Below are positions 58,659 through 64,000 of a DNA stretch of 64,000 nucleotides, piece after piece (position 1 is the first letter of the stretch; the number at the start of each line of letters is the position of its first letter). This DNA is from UBA3537 sp038138145 (lineage in GTDB: Bacteria; Bacteroidota; Bacteroidia; Flavobacteriales; Flavobacteriaceae), in the NCBI GenBank assembly GCA_038138145.1, contig JAYQDD010000001.1, positions 372,001 to 436,000 on the forward strand. Direction: 5' to 3'. Both the position numbers and the translations under genes were made by a program. A model generated the notes under the pieces. That model made no database searches and was not told where the DNA came from. It saw nothing but the letters and a program-made list of their open reading frames with translations.

Positions 58659-59956
58659 ATCCAACAGCACTATTTTGGTTTAGACGTGACTTGCGTCTAA
58701 AGGACGTACATGGACTGTTTAAAGCGTTACAACAGCACGAAAATGTGCTTCTTATTTTTATATTTGATCCAGAAATTTTAGATCATCTCCCTATAGATGA
58801 TGCTCGGGTAGATTTTATTTTCAACCAATTAAAAACACTCAACAAAACACTAGAAAAGTACACTACTGCGATAAACACCTATTATGGCAATCCAAAAGAG
58901 GTGCTTGAAACGCTGACTAAAAAGTATCCCATAAAAGCAGTTTATACTAATCATGACTATGAGCCCTACGCCATCAAAAGAGATGCTGAAATTGATGCGT
59001 TTCTGAAAACCCAAAACATTGCATTCAATACATATAAAGATCAAGTGATTTTTGAAAAAAATGAAATCACAAAAGACGATGGATTACCCTATAAAGTATA
59101 CACCCCTTATTCTAAAAAATGGCTAAGTTGTTTTGAACAAAAACACATGAAACCCTATCCTTCCGAAAAACACCTAAACCATTGTGCGAAAATCAAAAAT
59201 CCAAATTGGGTAACATTAAACGAAATGGGGTTTACACCTTCAAAAATTAAAATTAGCCCCTTTAGAGTTGATGATGATTTAATTGATTTTTACGAAGAAA
59301 AAAGAAATACCCCCTCTGTTGCAGGAACATCAAGACTTGGGCCTCATTTGCGTTTTGGTACAATCAGTGTAAGAACTATTGTGGCAAAAGCAAAAAAAAG
59401 TGCAAATATCACTTTTTTAAAAGAACTGATTTGGCGTGAATTTTTTATGCAAATTTTATGGCATTTTCCGCATACTGTTTCGAAAAGTTTCAAGCCACAA
59501 TACGAAGGCATACAATGGCGAAATAATAAAGAAGAATTTGAAAAATGGTGCCGTGGAGAGACGGGCTACCCTCTTGTTGATGCTGGTATGCGCGAATTGA
59601 ACCAAACAGGGTTCATGCACAATAGAGTACGTATGCTTGTGGGAAGTTTTTTGTGCAAACATCTTCTTATAGATTGGCGTTGGGGTGAGGCCTATTTTGC
59701 CGAAAAACTACACGATTTTGAGTTGTCCAGTAATGTAAGTAATTGGCAATGGGTTGCTGGTTGTGGTGCTGATGCCGCCCCTTATTTTAGGATTTTTAAC
59801 CCAACAACTCAAATTACAAAATTTGACAAAAATCATGACTACATCAAAAAATGGGTGCCTGAATATCAAGAATTTTCATATCCCAAACCTATTGTAGATC
59901 ATAAGTTTGCTCGTGAACGTTGTTTAGAAACCTATAAAAAAGCGTTGAACAGATAA
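58655..59956 (+). CDS. phr: Class I cyclobutane-dimer photolyase/cryptochrome
   Basis: A 433-residue FAD photolyase that splits cyclobutane pyrimidine dimers with blue light. Patterns include LFWFRRDLRLKDVHGL, SVAGTSRLGPHLRFGTISVR (FAD-binding), ELIWREFFMQILWHFP, MRELNQTGFMHNRVRMLV and WQWVAGCGADAAPYFRIFNP. The tryptophan electron-transfer residues seem kept. It is the third photolyase-type gene in about 8 kb and ends the island. Confidence 0.93.
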   Translation: MNPTALFWFRRDLRLKDVHGLFKALQQHENVLLIFIFDPEILDHLPIDDARVDFIFNQLKTLNKTLEKYTTAINTYYGNPKEVLETLTKKYPIKAVYTNHDYEPYAIKRDAEIDAFLKTQNIAFNTYKDQVIFEKNEITKDDGLPYKVYTPYSKKWLSCFEQKHMKPYPSEKHLNHCAKIKNPNWVTLNEMGFTPSKIKISPFRVDDDLIDFYEEKRNTPSVAGTSRLGPHLRFGTISVRTIVAKAKKSANITFLKELIWREFFMQILWHFPHTVSKSFKPQYEGIQWRNNKEEFEKWCRGETGYPLVDAGMRELNQTGFMHNRVRMLVGSFLCKHLLIDWRWGEAYFAEKLHDFELSSNVSNWQWVAGCGADAAPYFRIFNPTTQITKFDKNHDYIKKWVPEYQEFSYPKPIVDHKFARERCLETYKKALNR

Positions 59957-59971
59957 TTTAGGACGCAGCAA

Positions 59972-61285
59972 CTAAGCTTCTATACGTTCAATTTTTGCGC
60001 CTATTGCTTTAAGGCGCGTATCGATATTTTGATAGCCTCTGTCGATTTGTTCGATATTGTGAATAATAGAAGTTCCTTTTGCCGATAAAGCAGCAATCAA
60101 TAAAGAAATACCAGCTCTGATATCTGGAGAAGTCATTGTTGTTGCTTTTAATTGTGACTTAAAATCATGGCCAATAACCGATGCTCTGTGGGGATCACAC
60201 AAAATAACTTTGGCGCCCATATCGATGAGTTTATCCACGAAAAACAATCGACTTTCAAACATTTTTTGATGAATAAGCACACTACCTCGAGCTTGGGTAG
60301 CAACAACTAAAATAATACTAAGAAGGTCTGGTGTAAAGCCAGGCCATGGCGCATCTGATATGGTTAAAATAGAACCATCAATAAAATTTTGAACTTCATA
60401 ACCTTCCTTATGAGCAGGGATAAAAATATCATCTTCTTTGCGTTCTATAGTGATGCCCAATTTCCTAAATACATTTGGAATAATACCCAAATCATCCCAA
60501 CTTACATTTTTAATGGTCAACTCACTGCGTGTCATGGCGGCTAATCCAATCCAACTGCCAATTTCTATCATATCAGGCAACATGGTATGTTCTGTACCAC
60601 CCAATGATTCTACGCCTTCAATGGTGAGCAAATTAGAGCCAATCCCATTAATTTTCGCCCCCATTCTGTTGAGCATTTTACAAAGTTGTTGCAAATAGGG
60701 TTCACAAGCTGCATTGTAAATTGTGGTAGTGCCTTTGGCCATCACTGCTGCCATCACAATATTGGCTGTACCAGTTACCGATGCTTCATCCAAAAGCATG
60801 TATGTACCTTGAAGCTGATTGGCTTCAACACCATAAAAATAATCTTCTTTGTTGTATCTAAATTTTGCACCTAACTTAATAAATCCTTCAAAATGCGTAT
60901 CCAAACGTCTACGGCCGATTTTATCACCACCTGGTTTGGGTATATATCCTTTACCAAAGCGCGTAAGTAAAGGGCCTACAATCATGATAGAACCTCTAAG
61001 TCCTGCTCCATCAACTTTAAATTCTGCTGATTCAAGGTACTCCAAATTTAAAGCATCGGCTTGAAAAGTATATGTACTTTCTGATAATTGCTCGACACGT
61101 ACACCGAGTTTTTCCAACAAACGAATCAATTTGTTTACATCAATGATGTTAGGAATGTTATGAATAGTAACTTGCTCTGGGGTTAATAAAACCGCACATA
61201 AAATCTGTAGCGCTTCGTTTTTTGCCCCTTGCGGTTGGATTGATCCTTTGAGTTGATGGCCGCCTTCGATTTTAAATGACTTCAA
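59972..61285 (-). CDS. murA: UDP-N-acetylglucosamine 1-carboxyvinyltransferase with Asp at the fosfomycin site
   Basis: The first committed peptidoglycan enzyme, 437 residues. Lys22 and Asn23 (GAKNEALQ) and Arg97 (GAGLRGSI) are present. The loop that carries the fosfomycin-reactive Cys in E. coli (Cys115) reads KPGGDKIGRRRLD, with Asp121 in that place. Cys-to-Asp versions are active but resist fosfomycin in several other bacteria, so natural resistance is expected. The gene is alone, convergent with phr. Confidence 0.95.
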   Translation of the reverse strand: MKSFKIEGGHQLKGSIQPQGAKNEALQILCAVLLTPEQVTIHNIPNIIDVNKLIRLLEKLGVRVEQLSESTYTFQADALNLEYLESAEFKVDGAGLRGSIMIVGPLLTRFGKGYIPKPGGDKIGRRRLDTHFEGFIKLGAKFRYNKEDYFYGVEANQLQGTYMLLDEASVTGTANIVMAAVMAKGTTTIYNAACEPYLQQLCKMLNRMGAKINGIGSNLLTIEGVESLGGTEHTMLPDMIEIGSWIGLAAMTRSELTIKNVSWDDLGIIPNVFRKLGITIERKEDDIFIPAHKEGYEVQNFIDGSILTISDAPWPGFTPDLLSIILVVATQARGSVLIHQKMFESRLFFVDKLIDMGAKVILCDPHRASVIGHDFKSQLKATTMTSPDIRAGISLLIAALSAKGTSIIHNIEQIDRGYQNIDTRLKAIGAKIERIEA

Positions 61286-61330
61286 TTGATGAAATTTTGG
61301 TTAGTTAGTGGATAATTTTAAAACTGTTTT

Positions 61331-61981
61331 CTAGTAACGTTTTCGGTTTCGGTTATTTTTTTTCGATTTATTCGATTTTTTGTAGTTGTTCGTTTTGCGT
61401 TGCATTTTGATAAGCACAGCTGAATCGGCAAGCTTTTCTTCCATTTTTCTTATATCGATAGCACCATTTGATAATTCAAAAAGATGGTTTAAAATCACAA
61501 TATCTTCAACGGTATCTTTATTCCAACTTAAAAATGATTTTTTCATGTGGTTTGCAATGGTGATAATCAATGCATTTTTCATTTCTCCATCTTCCCAAGA
61601 GGATGCAACATCGATCATCGTTTTAATATTATTTCCATAAAAACGATACTTGGGGTAGTTTTGTGGATAATGCAACGGATCTGGTTTGGTGTTTAAAATT
61701 TCTTGAGAAGGTTTCTCAAAAGGAGAATCTGCATCTAATCTGAATCCAGACATAATAAAAAGTTGATCCCAAAGTTTATGCTGAAAATCTGGAACATCAC
61801 GCAAATGGGGTTGCATGTTCCCCATAACAGAAATGATGGCTTTTGCCAGTCTGTTGCGCTCTTCTTTAGATTCTTGAGCTACTGCATGGTTGATCATTTT
61901 TTGGATATGACGCCCATACTCCGGAATAATCAAATGTTCGCGTTCTGTATTATATTCAAGTTGGTCTGTTAAAGCTGTCAT
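61331..61981 (-). CDS. DUF4290 domain-containing protein
   Basis: A 216-residue protein typical of Bacteroidota: LEYNTEREHLIIPEYGRHIQKMI, AISVMGNMQPHLRDVPDFQHKLWDQLF and YGNNIKTMIDVASSW. The C-terminal 25 residues are very basic (KSNKSKKNNRNRKRY), which could bind nucleic acid. Function unknown. It lies 45 bases upstream of murA on the same strand and often accompanies it in related genomes, as far as I recall. Confidence 0.85.
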   Translation of the reverse strand: MTALTDQLEYNTEREHLIIPEYGRHIQKMINHAVAQESKEERNRLAKAIISVMGNMQPHLRDVPDFQHKLWDQLFIMSGFRLDADSPFEKPSQEILNTKPDPLHYPQNYPKYRFYGNNIKTMIDVASSWEDGEMKNALIITIANHMKKSFLSWNKDTVEDIVILNHLFELSNGAIDIRKMEEKLADSAVLIKMQRKTNNYKKSNKSKKNNRNRKRY

Positions 61982-62052
61982 TCGATGTGTTTACATTATT
62001 GGATTGCAAAGTACAAAAATTAAACAAAAAATTTAAAAATCTGCGAAAAGGA

Positions 62053-62346
62053 TTACAGTGAAATCACACCTTCTACTTCACGACTAATCTGCTGATATTT
62101 TTCAATCACTTTTTCGGGGTTATCCATAACTACATTGATTGAAACACTCACATAAGTACCTTTTTTTGATGCTGTACTATGGATTACAGCCCCCATATTA
62201 TCGAAAACTGATTCAATTTTATCAATTTTGTTCTGATCAGAAGTCACAATAAATTTAAAAAGGTAGGCCGAAGGCCAAGAGGAAGTCTCGTAAAGTTGTG
62301 CTTTGAGCTTAGTGTAAAATTCTTCAGAATTGTTTTGAGTTTGCAT
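62053..62346 (-). CDS. DUF493 family protein (YbeD-like)
   Basis: A 97-residue ferredoxin-like fold protein: EEFYTKLKAQLYETSSWPSAYLFKFIV, then STASKKGTYVSVSINVVM and VIEKYQQISREVEGVISL. Related to E. coli YbeD, thought to be a small-molecule-binding (ACT-like) regulator. The ATG at 62346 is preferred to 62382, as the TATATTTG box is between them. Confidence 0.85.
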   Translation of the reverse strand: MQTQNNSEEFYTKLKAQLYETSSWPSAYLFKFIVTSDQNKIDKIESVFDNMGAVIHSTASKKGTYVSVSINVVMDNPEKVIEKYQQISREVEGVISL

Positions 62347-62363
62347 TTTTATACGTTGTGGTG

Positions 62364-62371
62364 CAAATATA
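62364..62371 (-). promoter_or_regulatory. TAnnTTTG -7 box for the DUF493 gene
   Basis: TATATTTG on the minus strand, 17 bases before the ATG at 62346. Confidence 0.55.
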
Positions 62372-62435
62372 CACGAACTCATATTTTTTATTTAACTTTT
62401 AAATCACGAATTTTACAGAATTAAGACACAACAGA

Positions 62436-62969
62436 TTGAAACCAAAAAAAATTGTACTCATTGGAGGGCCAGCCACTGGAAAAACAACATTAATTGATGC
62501 GCTAAAAGCAAATGGGCATCATTGTTTTGAAGAAATCTCTAGACAAGTAACTATAGATGCTCAAAAAAATGGAGTAAAACAGCTGTTTTTAGAAGACCCA
62601 ATATGGTTTAGTAAACAACTGCTGGATAAACGTGTGGAACAATTTTTAACTGCTGAAAAATCAAATGAATCTGTGGTGTTTTTTGATCGTGGACTTCCAG
62701 ATATTGTTGCTTATTTGGAGTACATCAAATCTGACTATAATCAAGAATTCATTTCGGCATGTGAAACACATAAATATGATCAAGTGTTTATACTTCCGCC
62801 GTGGAAAGCCATTCATCAAACCGACAATGAACGCTATGAATCTTTTGAGCAATTATTAGAAATTCATGAATTTCTCAAAACATGGTATACCCGCTTTGGA
62901 TATAATTTAATTGAAGTAAAACATGGTTCTGTTGAAGACCGTATGGCGTTCATCCTGAATTCAATATAA
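62436..62969 (+). CDS. P-loop ATPase/kinase-like protein (AAA_28 type)
   Basis: A 177-residue NTPase with Walker A GGPATGKTT (about 10-18) and FFDRGLPDIVAYLEYI, the pattern of NadR- or thymidylate-kinase-like P-loop proteins. The start codon is TTG (62436); no ATG fits. Function unknown; a small-molecule kinase is likely. recQ follows after 6 bases. Confidence 0.8.
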   Translation: MKPKKIVLIGGPATGKTTLIDALKANGHHCFEEISRQVTIDAQKNGVKQLFLEDPIWFSKQLLDKRVEQFLTAEKSNESVVFFDRGLPDIVAYLEYIKSDYNQEFISACETHKYDQVFILPPWKAIHQTDNERYESFEQLLEIHEFLKTWYTRFGYNLIEVKHGSVEDRMAFILNSI

Positions 62970-62975
62970 TACTGC

Positions 62976-64000
62976 ATGAGCTTGCCGCTTCAAATATTAG
63001 AACGTTACTGGGAACATACCAAGTTCAGACCATATCAGCAGGAAATCATCGAAACTGTTTTGAACCATCAAGATTGTATCGTATTGCTTCCTACAGGTGG
63101 TGGAAAATCGATTTGTTTTCAGATTCCTGCGCTTATAAATGATGGAATTTGTGTTGTGATTTCTCCATTAATCGCTTTGATGCAAGATCAAGTTCAAACA
63201 CTTACGGACAAAGGTATTAAAGCCATCGCGCTCACAAACTTGAATCATTCAAAAGATTTGGAACGCATATTAGACAATTGCACCTATGGTGATTATAAAT
63301 TTTTGTACCTCTCCCCAGAACGTCTTCAAAACAAATTGGTTCAAGAACGCCTAAAATTGATGAATATCCGTTTGATTGCCGTCGATGAAGCGCATTGCAT
63401 AAGCCAGTGGGGGCACGATTTTAGACCTTCTTACAGAGCCATAAATATATTGCGCACTTTATGCCCTAATGCAACGACCATTGCACTTACGGCAACCGCC
63501 ACAAATCAGGTGTTAAAAGACATAGAAGAGCAATTAAGTCTACAACAACCTAAACGCTTCAAAGATTCTTTTTTTAGAAAAAATTTGACCTATAAAACTG
63601 TTCATTTTGAAGATAAAAATTTTAAAATTAAATCACTTTTAAAAGCGAATAAAGATAGTGCTTTAGTATATGTAGGCAGTAGAATTGCTGCACAGCAAAT
63701 GGCCAAAATGCTCAATGAGAATGGATGCCCTAGTGGGTTTTACCACGGAGGATTGAGAAATAAAGAGAAAGACCATCAATACAAACAGTGGATGGACAAC
63801 ATCACTAAAGTTATGGTGGCCACCAACGCTTTTGGTATGGGCATCGACAAAGCGGATGTTTCAACAGTGATCCACACACACATTCCTGAGAGTTTAGAGC
63901 ACTATTTCCAAGAAGCTGGAAGAGCGGGAAGAAATCAAAAACCAGCTCAAGCTGTACTGCTTGTTGGTCCAAATGATATTCAAAGCACCAAAAGTTGGTA
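62976..64000 (+). CDS. recQ: ATP-dependent DNA helicase RecQ (5' part, cut by window end)
   Basis: Starts at ATG 62976 with MSLPLQILERYWEH and remains open to the last base, giving 341 codons here. Helicase motifs in order: Q motif FRPYQQEII, Walker A LLPTGGGKSICFQIP, DEAH box as VDEAHCISQWGHDFRPSYR, TALTATAT, then the RecA-2 parts ATNAFGMGIDKADV and HYFQEAGRAGRN. The zinc-binding RQC and any HRDC domains would lie beyond the window. RecQ unwinds DNA in the repair of stalled forks. Confidence 0.92.
   Translation, partial: MSLPLQILERYWEHTKFRPYQQEIIETVLNHQDCIVLLPTGGGKSICFQIPALINDGICVVISPLIALMQDQVQTLTDKGIKAIALTNLNHSKDLERILDNCTYGDYKFLYLSPERLQNKLVQERLKLMNIRLIAVDEAHCISQWGHDFRPSYRAINILRTLCPNATTIALTATATNQVLKDIEEQLSLQQPKRFKDSFFRKNLTYKTVHFEDKNFKIKSLLKANKDSALVYVGSRIAAQQMAKMLNENGCPSGFYHGGLRNKEKDHQYKQWMDNITKVMVATNAFGMGIDKADVSTVIHTHIPESLEHYFQEAGRAGRNQKPAQAVLLVGPNDIQSTKSW

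Overview
The window is a contiguous piece of chromosome from a marine member of the Flavobacteriaceae (Bacteroidota). The evidence is the AT-rich sequence, Bacteroidota-type promoters (a TAnnTTTG box close to the start codon, sometimes with TTG about 20 bases upstream), menaquinone rather than ubiquinone genes, Flavobacteria-typical families (DUF4290, DUF6452/DUF6048, CAL67264 and Lacal_2735 small proteins, CCC-motif membrane protein), a TonB-dependent receptor, and a proteorhodopsin divergent from the retinal-forming dioxygenase blh. I see no phage, insertion sequence, CRISPR array or rRNA. Identifications rest on motifs and family memory; no database search was possible.

Layout. 1-14.8 kb is mostly housekeeping: ribBA with a degenerate GTP cyclohydrolase II half, a DegT-type aminotransferase, a nitroreductase, tRNA-Ser(TGA), xerD, rny, a probable 6S RNA, zapA with a coiled-coil partner, an M23 peptidase, a TonB-dependent receptor, a cysteine desulfurase and small membrane proteins. 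14.8-24 kb carries a prolyl oligopeptidase, ornithine aminotransferase, an MscS-like gene interrupted by a stop codon, rlmD and ettA. 24-28.4 kb is a small redox/stress group: cytochrome b561-like protein, frameshifted cytochrome c lipoprotein, Crp/Fnr regulator, a two-domain hydrolase lipoprotein and a pirin. 28.4-40.3 kb holds an acyl-CoA carboxylase beta subunit and two menaquinone blocks (menB-menA-menC-CPBP protease-menE, and thioesterase-menF-menD) around cvfB, purU and a frameshifted DUF2853 gene. 40.4-42.2 kb is proteorhodopsin/blh, then dnaK and panB.

48.9-60 kb is the most distinctive part: a light-damage island. It contains a TetR-like regulator, an AarF/UbiB kinase, a flavin reductase, a DUF2256 mini-protein, a DASH cryptochrome, an iron-sulfur bacterial cryptochrome/photolyase, an unknown protein, a TIGR03643 protein, GTP cyclohydrolase I, a small unknown protein, an atypical SDR, a secreted glutathione peroxidase, a Lacal_2735 protein, TspO, an SRPBCC protein and a class I photolyase. 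Two of its transcription units start behind a nearly identical 21-base element, each exactly 47 bases upstream of the TAnnTTTG box, which suggests co-regulation. 60-64 kb has murA (active-site Cys replaced by Asp), DUF4290, DUF493, a P-loop ATPase and the 5' part of recQ, cut by the window end.

A second regulatory pattern is new to me: TGTGAC-N14-TGTGTC (or a one-base variant) lies upstream of four unrelated units: the MscS-like gene, the cytochrome b561 gene, DUF2853 and dnaK. It looks like an alternative-sigma promoter or a 20-base direct repeat for a stress regulator. Four genes carry lesions: comM has three, the MscS-like gene has an in-frame TAG, and cytochrome c and DUF2853 each miss one base in an A-tract. 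The single-base cases could be sequencing errors; the comM case looks like real decay.
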